DNA from: Ptiloglossa arizonensis
Taxonomy: Eukaryota; Arthropoda; Insecta; Hymenoptera; Colletidae
Length of the DNA: 64,000 nucleotides
Direction of reading: 5' to 3'
Assembly (NCBI RefSeq): GCF_051014685.1
Contig: NC_135055.1
Span: 8,420,001 to 8,484,000, forward strand
Under the pieces are notes generated by a model. It was not told the origin of the DNA. It searched no databases and was given only the letters and a program-made list of their open reading frames with translations. Positions 13,168-28,100 of the stretch are shown in pieces. The stretch's first letter is position 1. Each line of letters starts with the position of its first letter. Both the position numbers and the translations under genes were made by a program.

Positions 13168-16100
13168 CTAAAAACTCCAAACAATTAGCTCCATTTGTCC
13201 TATTTGTTCAAGAGTGATTAATTAGCTATGAAATTTTCTAATTATTCGATATGTTGAACAGTTAGTGTATGTTAAAGTATATCATTATTTTTTTATATAG
13301 AAATAAAAATATGTAACACAATTCGCCTCTTTTGGTTTATAATTGGTATATTATGTATGTACTTGGCATATGTGTACAACACGTATACTCTTGATATTTT
13401 TGCAATATATTCTTATTCAAATGTGACGTTTTCGATAAAATTCTATTATGTAAACCATAATTATGGAAAAATTTATCAATTCTCAACGTATATTGTACAA
13501 CAAATTTCTCTATTTTATATCCTTGTTGTATTTATTGATTGGAACAGATTTTGATTTTATAATTTTATAGTAGTTACTTTTCCTGAGGAGATAACGAGCT
13601 ATTGTGTTATATATTTCTGTTTATATATAATATCTTTGTATTATATCAAAATAAATTTGCTATTAAGATGTAATCGAAAATGAATTTTTCAAAGTTAGTG
13701 TTTCATTTAATATTCATCTATATCACTATTTAAATAAATGACATTGAATTTATTTTGAAACTTACCATTGGGCATCATTACCGTGTATTCAATGTTTTCT
13801 TTAAATTTTGTGAAGGGAGTTGAATTATTATATTCTTTTATCGAACGCTTGTTTTTAGGAATAAATTTATTTGGTTCTATTGCTAATCTTTTTCTTCTTT
13901 TTCCATGTCCAGATGGTTCGAAAAGGTCAAGACAGAAATCCTGCAACCACATGTTTACAGAATGTTTATGTAGTTATTATGCAAATTCTCCGGACAAACA
14001 TTTTTATTTATTGTAAGTTAATCAATTCTAGATTCATAATGTGAAATAAGGGTCCTATTTAACATTCGCACGGGCAACCATTGATACTTGTGAAGATTTC
14101 AAAATTGTAATTTTTTTTATCATTCTCCTTTGCATTATACAATTTACCATTTCAGTTTAATAAGTAAATATTAATACGAATAGCATGGATGCAATATTTT
14201 TTAAATAGTTCACAGTCGATATTTATTATTTGATATCGTTAATAGAAGAATCATTTTTTATAAATGTATTGTCCACTTTGCATTCATTCATAAAGGATAT
14301 AGACGTATTGTTAGAAATGTATGTGCAAAAGTGTATCATCAAATTCCTGAAATTAACGTAGTTATATAGTACGTATTGCTACGTCGAGCTATTTAATTCG
14401 TTGTTCGGTGTCACAATACTGGTTCGAAGGTATAGCAAAAAAGTAATCGATAGTGTAGTGAAGTCTAGCTTGTGTCAAACATGCAGCACGTGGAAAAGAA
14501 AGAAAGATGAAGCAGTTGAGAAATACGACAGCTGGTATGAAACTGACAATACCTGCACTATAAACCATACCGGTAGTGCAGACAAAATGGAGATTGATGC
14601 CGTGAAGGAAATGTACATCAAATCAGAGGAAGTGTACGGTGTTAAATACACCGCATATAATAGTGATCGGGCCAGTGAAACATATAAAGGTATTATGGAC
14701 ATTAATTCGTACGGTGAAAAAATTACTGTCCAATAAAATGAATTCGTGAATCGTGTGGAAAAACGAATGGGAGTTAGATTGAGAAACGTGAAGAAAGTAA
14801 ATAAGGGCATCGACTACATTTAGACACGATCCATCTCTTATGTTAGCGATAAACTCACAGAAGTTACAGAAACAATTTACGAATATTTACCACTGGAAGA
14901 TTTCTTACATTAAAGGTATCTGGGAACGAAGATCCATTGGTTTGGACGTTTGCTCCAAAGCACAATCATTGTAGACTTTTAACAATTGAAGTAGCAACAT
15001 ATTTTTGGCCATTAATATCTTTAACGAAGGTTCTTCAAGTATTTTAAAAGTTATGCCTTGAATGAACATAACTTCGGTAGCAGTTCTCATTAAAAAATCG
15101 AAGTGTCGACAAAAATATGATGCCCAAGCTATAGTTTGTAACTACCTACGATACATTAATCAAAGCTTGAACAATTTGATACCTAACGTAGAAATTGTTT
15201 TGCGACATTTAGAATTAGTTATAGAATATTGAACTTTCAATAGTTTGTAATACTTTTGACAATTACGTAAAATGTAAAATGTATTCGCGGTCATGATTTT
15301 ACTTTTGCAGTCTCGTGTCCAAAATGATAATGGACGATTGTAGAAATTGGCCAATTTTGGATCTCATCGACAGCAAAAGTTTTTTTTACATAATAGGTTT
15401 TTGTAGGTCTTAAAAAATCCGAAGTGCGTAATTATATATCCGGAAGGTGATGGGAATGTTATCCAAAATAAGAGTAAAGTTGAAAATCTTATTAGTAAAA
15501 CTGATCTATTTAATTATTGTCATCTTCTTCCAATGGTGATATATCTTCAAAATAATTATTTAGGAAATCAGCTGGTAGTTTATCGTAGATAGATATCAAG
15601 CCCACCCGAATATTTAATTGTCGACATACAGGATAAGGCAACTAAAACAGGCCACTTGAATAACTTGCTTGCTTGTAATAATAGAAAGAAAAGTGTGAGA
15701 TAAAAGTTGTTCAATTTTGAGGAACACATAATGTGATAGCAATAATTATTTTGTCGGTGGAGACATAGAGAAGATACGAAGGTCAAACTCATTGTTTTAA
15801 ATGGGATGATATTTTTGTTTTATTCGTATTCTAATAGAGCCTTTCAAGACGAATACAATGACCTACGAATAAAGGTCATGCAAGGTTACGCAACCTTAAC
15901 ATTAAAAGAAAATAAATGATTTCAAGTCACTTCTATGTTAAAATCGCATGTCTTCTCTGCTTGCTGATGTCTTGTTGATGTCGCTCTTGTAACCGTTCAA
16001 ACGTATTATTAAGTGTAAATAAACATTTTCTGCTTACTAATTAGTAAGCTTACTAATTACCGTATTGGTCAAAGTATTCTTTACACTTATTCTCACGCAC

Positions 16101-19100
16101 ACATTCAATGCTAGTTCGCTAATCGTCGCGGCAGTTACAGATACATGTGAACTGAATGACGAAGAAACGATAGCGAGATAGAGATAGTGAGAGACACGCG
16201 GCAAGTGGAGCTCCATTGGCGTAGGTGCAACATATCACTATTATATAATACAATAGTTATATCTAACATAGGACAACAATTTTTACTATTTTTTTACAAT
16301 ATGCTGTGAAAGCATTGCTTATATAATTACCAGTAGAATGAAGTAAAATTCTGTTCAAGAACAAAAATAATTTAATAAAAATTGAATTTGAAAATAAATA
16401 AAATTGAATTTTCATTCATTTCAAAAGTAGTTACATACAGTGTGTGACACGGAACTGTCACTACGATTTTTCAGGCACTTCCAATAATCTGATGCAAAAA
16501 TGTCAAATGAAAGTTAATCAGTTTCTGGTCAGCTAAAAATGTAGATATAAAAGAATTTTTCTTCGTAAATATTATAATAGCTTTCATGTATCGATATACG
16601 AACAAAATGTATCCATTGCTTTCTTAAAAAGATGTATACCTTTCTTTCAAGAAAATATTTAATTTTTATTATTTTATTCGCTCTGTATTTCTTGTATGTG
16701 GTGATAGAAATGTCAAATTTTAATATCTTTGGAACATTGTTCTCTTGGAAGACATGAATTAATACTTTTTTGTGTAAAAGAACTCGAGTTAAGTCGGATT
16801 GTGTCGTACAAAATATTTGATTCTATTAAGGAAAATTATATTTCAAAATCGTCTTTATTATTTCATCTATTGAAAAACTGTTAATATTACATAATATTCT
16901 TTCTTATATTAAATAACTCTTGTGAGATAAAACAGACGTTTTATGTATTAAATATAAGTATAAACGAAACCTCAGTAGTTTATAGCCTTCAAGCTTTATA
17001 TTCGTATAAATATTGAAATAGGAACGCAATTAAAATCTATTCCTACAACCATGGCAGAGTGCATGGCTAAAGTTTAGAACATGCAACTTAGGTGGGGATG
17101 AGCGAGACTTCAAGTCAGCGGAAGGCGATACATATCTTATGATATGCGTTGTACGAAAGCGGAATAAGTGTTCATCTCTCACGTTTTGTTTCCTCAAACA
17201 TAATAAAAACTTTTCAAGAAGCAGCAAGTGTGCATAATAAAAAACGTAATCGAGCCAAGAAAGCAACTGATGATGGAGCTGCAACAACAATTTTAACTGC
17301 TATAGCAGTAGACTGATACCATTTTGTAAGATACTACAGTCGATCTTGTATAACCTTCAACGACTTTCATTTATAGGTCATTGTATTTGTCTTGAAATTT
17401 GTATCGCACTTTTCTTTCCATTATTACAAACAAACAAGTTATTGAGATAGTCTGTTCAAGGTGCCTCACCCTGTATAACAACAATGAAATATTTGGGTGT
17501 GTTTGACACCTATCTACGATAAACTAGCAGCTGATTTCCTAATTATTGTACATATATTTATTATATTTTAAATTTTCTTTTAAAATCTCAAAGGCAATGT
17601 AAATAAATTAACATATGAAACTTTAAACTCAGTTTTCTTGAAACCATGTTTTTTGTGCTGACGTTGGTAATTACTCAAATATCATTTAGCCATCAGATCA
17701 CATAACTACGTATCTTTTTTTCTAAAAGTAGATTCTGAGATATAAAAATGCCTAGTAGGAAAGGCCTGTTTTTTCTTAAAAACGATAATTTCCATAATTT
17801 TTGGAATTTCGAAAGTACCTTTAAGAGGGAAATTAAAAAATAATGATATTGCTTAAGTTTGGATTTTCAAATACTATTAGAGTCAAACTCACTAACGTTA
17901 GAGTATTGCGCTCACCGTGGACGAGATAATCGTCAATTTGTTTTCTCACATCTATTGTGCACGTAAAAAGTTTTCTCTTAAAATTCAATATGTATATATT
18001 CGATTTGTAATACAAAATTAATTTCAATCGGATGTATAGTATTATGAAAATTTCACAAATATGCCTCCTTGCTTTGCTGTCGTCAATGTGTTGTAATGTT
18101 TTCAATGTGAAGATTTAGAGTACCAAAAATGAATTCTATACACATTTTGAACCCACACGGTAGGTGAAAATTTACTCAAAGAAGTGAGAATTAATGTCCT
18201 TTAGCAATTATCCGTCCACGAAAAGAAGGCACAATTTGTTTACATCCTCGTTCCGCTCGTAATCCGTTTCCGCTCCTGCGATTGCAAGCAAGAATCACCG
18301 TTGGTCAAAGATGGTGACGAAGATCGACAGCGGTGATCCTAAGTTCGAGTGAGAACGAATTTGTAGTAAGATGCATTGGCGTAGGCCCCCAATAAAACCT
18401 CAAGTATTTCTAAACGGAACAATTTTCTTACAGTTTAGGTACTAACGCTAATTCGATAAGTTGCTTGTAATGAAAAAATGAATATAATTTAATATGCGTA
18501 ATAATCATTAATATTTTGAAAATTAATTACAGCGAAAAGAACTAATTTGTATTTATTAAAAATGATATAAATTTATTTTCATCAAGATAAACTCTGTATA
18601 ATTACAATTTACAAAAAAACAAGTCATGCTGGTATTAAAATTAGTATAACTTTTATGATTTGTAATGTAAGGAAATGTGAAGATTATGCTTGGTTTAATT
18701 TTAGTACCACTTGTTTTTGATATAAATTGTAATTATATAGATTTATATTATTTTTAATAAATAAAAATTAGTTCTTTTCGCTATAAATAATTTTCAAAAT
18801 ATTAACGATTATAACGCATTTTAAATTGTATTCATTTTTTCATTGCGAGAAACTTATCAAATCAATGATAGTATTTAAACAATTAACCAAATCATTCTGT
18901 TTCTTAATAACTAACATTCTATTAGAAGGCTACGCCAATGACGCAGTATTTTCTCTTATCCGGTCTCGCTACCGTCACAGTTGATCTTCGTCGTCTTCTG
19001 TCAATGGTGTTGCTTATTTGCAACGAGGATGTAAACACGTGTCTTTTTCTCGTGGTCGGATAATAATTGAAGTTATTTTCACTGTACATTAAGGATGTAT

Positions 19101-22100
19101 GTAAAAAATATTCGATTACTTTACATGGATATTCCTAAAGATTGTGCAAAAGGATCCATACATCGCCTGCATTACATACGTATCGAGTTTTTGATTGGTA
19201 AAGAAACTTCAGTTCTCTGATGGTTCACCTCATGGTCCAGGTTACGGTTTGTGATTTTTTCAATTTTAAAAAATCAACCGAAAGCTGTCTGATCGTTACT
19301 TTTATTCCCAAGTGGTGTATTTTAAGCGTTAAAAAGAAAGCACGATAACAGTAGGTAACATCTACCGATTCATCTATCAGATTCATCTAACCTCTTTAAT
19401 TCGTTCGACTAATTATGACAAAAGTTCGACTGCAAATTATGATCTTACCGGTTGACAGTCCTGCGGTTCCATGCAGGCTTTGATCTGCGAGTGTATCCAC
19501 AAAGTGGATCGTTCTCTCATGGAGCTCAGGAGAAAGGCTTCGAAATCGAGGAAAACCTCGTTCTTTCTTTCTCGATACCGAGCCGGTTGATGAGGAATTA
19601 TCGAAGCAAAGTCTCGGTTTCTACAGCCGTCCTTCACAAGCACGACGCTTCCTGGTGCATGAGGCTGATCAGGATCGGGACTGACGGTCACTTCCAAAAG
19701 TTTGATGTAACCCCATGCACTGTCCAGACTGATTCGAGCTCTCAGCTGAAGTTTCGTCCCGATAGGAACCGCCTGATCGACGGTTTGCGCACCTGATGTG
19801 TCCGATGCATTGCCCGTAGCTTCGCGATAAAGGGCTACCTCGTATTCCAGACGTCCTGGAGTCTCTTCGACTACTCCAGACACTCTTGCCCCGTGCGGAC
19901 TGAAAAATATGTATATTAATTCGGAAGAGCTCATTTACGTTCGATTTTCTCCCCTTTGGTTATAAATACGACGTTCTTCGCGAAGTTAGAAAGTATTTAA
20001 ATTAAAGATATCCATGCACGATATCATCGAAGTAATAATATTACGTGGATAATATTATTTGAAAATGTAACTTATTTCGGTAAAACGATCGAATCTCTAG
20101 AATGGCATCCGATTTGCGACGATTCGAAACCCAATTGTATGGGTGGCCGCGAACTTCGTAAATACACCTTGTTACAATATGTTCTCAGACTTGAGAAATC
20201 GTTATCAAGTAAAATGCAACCTCATCGAAGTGTAATGGAGACTTACAAGGTTCCAGCGAAGCCAGCGGCTTTGTGCCGAAGTAACGTGGGCTCCGGTGGT
20301 CGACACATTAGAATCAATTCTTGATCGGCCAGCATTACGACTCCGGGAAACGCCGGAAACCATATTCGAAGGTGAATGAAACCCTGGTAAAAATAAGATC
20401 GTGTTTATTGTGTCATCTTATGTATGCATATAAGAAATGAACGAAGAAATTTGAACAAATCATTTGGATAAACATGGATACCGTTCGAAAGCGGATCAAA
20501 TGGTTTCGCGATACAAATTTTATTTTGAAAGATCAAAAACAAAGCAGCAGTTCACAACCAATCAATACGGATGAAATAGCGAACTCGATTGAATAGAGTT
20601 TAAAGTACGAAACAAGAAAGATTATCGACGTGTCTGAAAATTGTACACGAATCAGTTGCATTACACACAAGAAAACTTGGTCCTCATTTTTAAAGCAAAC
20701 AATTATTGACGATGAGAAATGTCAGTTGAATTGTTCCTTAAAAAGGTTTTCCTGTCTATTTGATGGGATTACAGATAAATACTTTATTATGAGCTTTTAC
20801 CACACATCTGAACGATTGACAGCGAAAAATACAAAGTACATATTTAATACACTCATAAAGAAAGGTGAACAGACTTATTGCACAAACTAATAGAATCATT
20901 CTATCTATTTAATAAAATCTATTTCTCTTAATAAATATCACGATGAATACGTTCATTGGAATACGTTCTAATGTTAATATCGTAACACGCTGTTGAAAAT
21001 AAACTTGGCGAGGTGTTCAATATTTCAAATGCTTTAATGTCGTATCAAATTATTCTACAAGCCTTCGCGTATTTTGATTTATAAAAATCTTCGATGAGAA
21101 ACGTAATTTTACCTGTTCGAATAGCATAACGTCGGTCAATGCTTTCTACAGATTGTTTCTGAAATATTGTACTCATCGAAAAGATGGGAAGGAATTATAT
21201 CGAACATGAGTCTGGAAACATATTCTCCTCGAGGTATAACCATTTTTGGTGCACGACTCAGATTCGCAAAAATATCTGATAAGTTACAGCTAATGTTATC
21301 ATTTCTTCTCGTTAAAAGTAAACAGTAGGGAATTTGAGTTTGGATCAATCAACTTGGTATTGTGATCATTGAACGTCGTAGTAAGTATTCAAATTATCAG
21401 ACTCTGTCTAAAGGTAAAGATAAGTGGGCTGGCAAAGAGAGATTGGTACTTTAATATTATTTATAGGGACATCTCAAGGCTTTATTTCACGATGCTCCTG
21501 TTGCCACTGTGGAAACACTCCAAAATTGTTCCACACCAAATTAATCATTTCTTTTGTTCGACGACAGGGATTTTGATGAAATTAAAGAATATGGTTGCCT
21601 GTGTGAAATTATGGAGGATTTAAGTCATCATTTTATTGGTTTTTGGAAATTTGTTCCACGTATAAATGAATTTTTATCATAGAAACTATCGATCTCCCAA
21701 TGTTATTTTTTCTTTTTTTATTCGTTTTAGTTGAAATGGATCAGTTGGTCAGTTCATGGTCATTTGAAACGAATTTTTTATTAAGACACGAAGTTGATTT
21801 TTTCAATACGAAAATTACACATCTTGAAGTTGAGGATTATCCTATTATAGAGAGTGAATAAAAACTTCCACTAGCAAAATAAATTTTTTTAATTGTTCGA
21901 CTTCTATTATCTTCTCTAATTGCCACGATACGAGAAATGTTTCAAATGTAATTTCAACGATTTTAACGAGCGAATACACCGCGAGGAAAATTTGTTTAAA
22001 CGGGTAACTGGTTTAGAATTTTCACACAAATATATATATTAAGATATCCAAAATAATAGGTATATCCTTAAAATGATCCAGACTTAAAAGTTTAAATCAA

Positions 22101-25100
22101 ATGTAACTTTTATTTCCCCCGAGACTCAACACTGGAGTGACAACGGACGGCAACCTGTAAATCTAAATGAACACGTCTATTGTAGGACCATAGAAATGAA
22201 TAAATACATTCGTAGTACGTATTTACATTCATTCGTAGTTCAGCGGGACAGTCAATTACCGATTTATCCAATCGTACGACAAAGCCATTTTCATAAGTTG
22301 AACAGTCGTTAACTCACTTGGGTCTCACAGAGATAACCGATCGGACTATCTAAGTTATCGTCGTATTCTTTCCCCGTGAAATTATTTGGAAATGGTTGTT
22401 ATCTATACCAATAATCGTACGACAAAGCCATTTTCATAAGTTGAACAGTCGTTAACTCACTTGGGTCTCACAGAGGTAACCGATCGGACTATCTAAGTTA
22501 TCGTCGTATTCTTTCCCCGTGAAATTATTTGGAAATGGTTGTTATCTATACTAATAATCGTACGACAAAGCCATTTTCATAAGTTGAACAGTCGTTAACT
22601 CACTTGGGTCTCACAGAGGTAACCGATCGGACTATCTAAGTTATCGTCGTATTCTTTCCCCGTGAAATTATTTGGAAATGGTTGTTATCTATACCAATAA
22701 TCGTACGACAAAGCCATTTTCATAAGTTGAACAGTCGTTAACTCACTTGGGTCTCACAGAGGTAACCGATCGAACTATCTAAGTTATCGTCGTATTCTTT
22801 CCCCGTGAAATTATTTGGAAATGGTTGTTATCTATACTAATAATCGTACGACAAAGCCATTTTCATAAGTTGAACAGTCGTTAACTCACTTGGGTCTCAC
22901 AGAGGTAACCGATCGGACTATCTAAGTTATCGTCGTATTCTTTCCCCGTGAAATTATTTGGAAATGGTTGTTATCTATACTGACGAGGCATTCGTTGGTT
23001 CGTTGATTCCGACTCACGTTTCTCTTTAGGATGCCGCATCTCGAGAAGTCAGTCACCTTCAGGAAGTAGTTGTCTTCCTGGGGATCGTTGGGATCTGGCC
23101 TGATCTGGCAGTGAATATCGGTGAGCGGATTGACGGATCTGTCGTCCGCAAAGAGCGGCGCCCCTCTGAAGCTGACTGGTCTTTTGATCTTTGCTGTCAG
23201 CAAATCGGCGGCTGATCCTGCGCCACTGCACTGGATGTCAGAGACCTCGTAATCCTGGGCAACGGTAGCGGCAACCTGAAACAATACCGTCGTTCTTCAT
23301 CTGCGTGGTTTTGCTCGAGTGACACTCACAAGGAGAACGTCAGACCTGATCCTCACCGATTTTAACGATACTTCGCAGATTTGGAGACTCACGTGTACGA
23401 CTATCGTAACCAGAGTTGTGGCAGTTGACGGCCAATTAATTGCGAAAAGATAAGTGTAAAAAGATAAGTTTGAAAGAATCGCTCAGTCAGGGATACTCTA
23501 GTAATATAAATCGTTCTTTTCGAGAATGACTATGGCGTAGTGGCAAGCGTAAGGGACTATTTATATTTGATCTCGAGTTCGAATCCTATGAAGCGTAGAA
23601 TCTTTCTTTCGTTGATCCTCTTTATCGATGTTTCTTTTCTTGTATTAATGGTACGACGCTGCGAACAATGAAAGAATTATGGTCGGTGTAAATTTGTTTC
23701 TAACTGGAAATATATTACTTCTGCGTCTACAGAGCGTTGCAAGCGATCCAGTTACGAACCGAACGATCCTCGAAGTTTTGATTTTGAAATCTCGTACCTA
23801 CCACTTTCACGAGGACTTTGTCGTCTCGATACTAATACAACAAGTTCCTTTTGTTGGTATTTTTAGTTTTGAAAACAGAAAATAATCTCATCGTCAGTCT
23901 CTATCCAGACCAAGAAGTTTTAGTTCCTTCGAATTGTTTTCAAGACGTCCTTGCAGTGTTCCAATCCGGATTATATCACTGGTGGAATTGTCTCAGACTC
24001 CAGCAACAAACGTGACTCAAGAGGAAGAGGAGGGTAATTAATTCGAGTCGAATACTCCTGATTTTATTTTACGGTTCGCAATCTTTGGATCGAAAAGATC
24101 TAAACGTAGACATGTACCGTACAAAGTGAGATGCAAAATGCATTTGAGTCATCGTTGCATCTCACTTTCTCGTGTTTCGTTTCTCACGTTACTTGTCGAG
24201 CAGTGAGTTTCTACATTTGTCCAATTCAACCAATAGTAATAGTGTATTGCGTCGAGGCGTCGACGTCGCGTCACGATTAATGTGAATGGACCATTTCTCC
24301 ATTTCCTTGTGATTTTTCAACTTGTACAACACTTGTAACGATACACGGTGTTTGTCAATTTCAGGAGAGCCTTCGATTTGTTAGTGCATTCTTTGACAGT
24401 CGTATACGAGGTCGAAATCAACGGTAAATTTATTCGAATCCTTCGCAATCTGTACCAGAAGGCTGCCACACGAGTCGAAAGTAATAATTCCATTTTCGTT
24501 GGAATTGTTACTTCGTCTCTGTTTTCGAGGAGGATGGCTTTATCGAGGTCGACAGTAGAGCAGATATTTTACTCTTTGCCGACTGTCTGGTTTTATTTAC
24601 CAGGGATATTGTGGACATTCGACAGAAACTCAACACGATGGAAAGATACCGTGTTAAAAAGGGCCTGGAGGTAAACCTGAATAAGACAATGATCGTAAAG
24701 TTCAAGAGAACTGGACGACTCGGAAAGAAAAGAGCTATTATGGTAGGTGGCAGGAGGAGGGAGATCGTTGAAGTGACAACTTCATTTATGTCTATTCTCG
24801 AATTCATGGACCTTTAATTTGGCGACTGCCGGGGCCCTTGTAAAGGGCGACTCAACTCTGAAGCTATTCTTGTCGGTAAAAGGTGCGACAGCCAGTTCGC
24901 ATAAATACGTTTTGCGTCCCACAAAAGACTATTCGAATCAATGGTGACTTTCATCAATGGTCCTTCACGCTTCGGGCATTTGAAGTTTAAACACTGTATA
25001 ACCAACTTGACTGAATACAAACGGACTTTTACAAACGATATTTAGGTCGCCGGTGTACTCCTGGCTATCTATTTAAACTGTTCGATAAATCGAAACTTTG

Positions 25101-28100
25101 TTTTTACTTTTCGTGCATACCAATTACCAAACTATGGTGTACTTCTTGACCAATTTTAATTAACAAAAATTTCATTCAAGATTACTGCTTCTAAACTCTT
25201 TAAATTGTTAAAAGTAAAAAGGAAAGGTATTTCAAATTTATTGTTGCCTGTAACATCTGGAATAATTACACAATTTATCGAAACCTCTTCAAAATCAAAC
25301 CAGTATTGAAAGACAATTTCCGTTAAAAAGAAGACAAAAAACATCGACAAGATTTATAAAGCAATCGAGTTACTGTTCAAAATTGGGCATTCTGGTTGTT
25401 ATTGGTCCATCTGCTTGGTGAACACGAACAGAGTCGATATGGCGACCTCCAAGTATAGTTGGCACGTGGAAAAGATAATTGGGAAGGGATAAATGTGTTT
25501 ACCGCGTTTTAAAGGAGATTAATTCGTAGGTTGTAAATTTGGTTAATTACTGAATTTGCTCACCTGAGTTGGCTCAAGGGTCTATATATTTCTGTGTGTA
25601 GTTCATTTCAATGTTGTTTTGTTAAATTGTAACAGAAGTCAGAAGTTCTGTAATTGTATACTTCTGGGACCTGCGCTGTACGTTGATATAGTCGTTCGTA
25701 ATAAAATATACACAAACTATTCAATAAATAGTAAAATAATAAAATAAAATAAAATTTTTAGCAGTAATTGGTCTTTGCTAGCTAGAATTTGGGTATCATC
25801 TGGTCAATTATTTTCAATTCCCTAATAAATCTAAACAAAAACGGTTTAAATATTCAAAAATTTCGATTATTTTTTTAATCGGTGAAACAGTCTTTCTAAG
25901 ATAGAAAATTGTTGTTCTACAAGTGATGCGTAAACTTCGAATGCGTTGTTAGATGGTGTATATTTTAGTAGACAGAGATTATAAGGCGAAGTAATTATTA
26001 TTTATTTACATAAATTATGAAAGGGGGCAATTGGGAGCCGAGAACCGTGGAAAGTATGCAAACGACGAAAGAGGTAATTTCATTAAGGCATATTTTTCCG
26101 CTTCTTCGTAAATAAAGTAAAATATGTATAGAAATATTCTATTTTTTTCTATGTTTTTCAATTCCCTCCAAAATTGAATTATATTGGGTTTTCGAAATTT
26201 TCTTGGTCTTTCGTCGACATTGTATCCATTTTTATACCAGGAACATTTAAACAAAGTATTGTAACGTGGAGACATAATTTCATCAATAGCTTGTAAATCA
26301 ATTATGGAAGAAATTTATTATTTGTGCGACGATATATTTAATTTTTGTCGGTTTATTTTTTCACCTTAAATTTCGAATTGGGCAGAAATGAAAAAAACCT
26401 ATCGTATCGATTTTAGTATTGGAAGTAACTATTTATTTTATACCGATTGAACTTCTTTTTTCACTTTTTCTACATTCACAATTTTAGTATCCGTTAATGA
26501 AGCATTGGGATTGAAAATTTATATCACATATGTATTTAGATACTTACTATTTTAATCGGTATCTATTGATACTATCGAGTAGATATTAAAACGGTTCAAT
26601 AGAACGATATTTCATTATCTAATATTGAAAACAACAATGCGATATTAAATAATCACATTGATAACGTTAATGATAAGCTACGTATGTAGTATCTATAGTT
26701 TCTTGCAGTTATAGAAGTATTAACACATTGACTGTCGCGCAATTTATTTATCAATGGATAAATGTTAAACTGTAAATATTAATTTACATCGAGAGTTACA
26801 TTATTTACGTGCGAATGAAACCTGAACTTTATTTTTCAGATATTCTGCATTAAGTGGTTAATATAAATTCTATGAAGTAAATTCTCTTTTGTAGTTAATA
26901 TAAAGTAAATTATGAAAAAGCTTGAAATATGCATAACGGAAACTTGTATAGAATCAACTTAGGAAATTAATGGATAGTGAAATTTGTTTACATTCATTTT
27001 ATTATATTTTATCTGTGTTTTTAATCTGGTTCGGATTGACTACACTTTATCAGTTATCTAACAAATATATATTCAACGCTATCGGATGAAGGTTGATCCA
27101 TATCCTGATCGCTCTCTTATGTCAATTTCTCACCTCGTTGCATTTTCATAGCACATATAAAGGAACTAGAGTTTCAAAATAATTTAAAGTGTTTTTATTA
27201 CTACTTTGTAACACCGAACAATATTTTTATAGAAGATATATATTATAATACATATAATAGAATACGATATGAAAGCGGAAGAACAGATTAATATACAAGT
27301 AATAGTATATTTATATTTCCATAAATCAAAGGTAGTAACAATATATTTACCTTTGCCAATATACAATACTTTGCTAATTAAAGAAACAATTTTTAAATTC
27401 TTTTGCTAGAGAGTACATAGCAATTTGTTCAACCGTGTCATTGACAATCTCTTCTTTTTTTAACGTCGCGACGTGTCGGGTCAATGTACCTATTAACTAA
27501 CCTCATTGGATTGGAGTCGTAGTAATATTTCCTTAATTAACGTAGATCATCTCAATTTCCTTTTACGATATTACTGAGACACCTCTTAAGTGCTTATCAA
27601 AGTAGCTGTTGTGGTGTTGCCTTCGATACGAAACAAGGTGCCTAACACGCGAACAGAACAGACTTCAACGCGAATAACGGTGTAAAGAAACGCTCTGATG
27701 CCTGCCTAAGATATTTGTTATGTATACCATACAGATTGCCCAGTGCACGGTCAGCTACACGAGTAATCGTGGTACAGGTCATGATTATTTCAAGGTAGGT
27801 CAATCAAGTTTCCGAGATTGCGCGAGTTATACGATAACCGCTAATAACGTTAGCCTCAGGTTACTACTCTATATAAATTATAAGATTGAAACTATTAAAT
27901 TCAATATTTCTTAGTTTATTAAGAACATTGATAAACTGGTGATCAAAATTACTTGAAAATTGATGTACTTATTAAATTTCGTTGATATTTACGAATACGT
28001 AGCCCACACGATTAACGATAAGTGTTAGAATAATTTAAGTAATATTGTATTTATCAACAAACACTTCAAACAGCGTGAAAACACCCGATTGGCGAACAAA

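Noticed and set aside
19452..19796. 114-codon plus-strand frame
   Set aside because: Antisense shadow of the ZP-C exon, with no motif of its own.
22271..22980. CRISPR array
   Set aside because: Direct tandem units without unique spacers, in a eukaryotic intron.
22922..23017. Exon-like reading of the 143-bp repeat (LDSPIGYLCETQ followed by a donor)
   Set aside because: It has a plausible Cys and donor, but no acceptor gives an open frame from exon 2. The true Cys4 exon at 20247-20383 fits phase and family.
23527..23600. Functional tRNA gene
   Set aside because: A and B boxes are present but the T-arm and acceptor stems do not pair.
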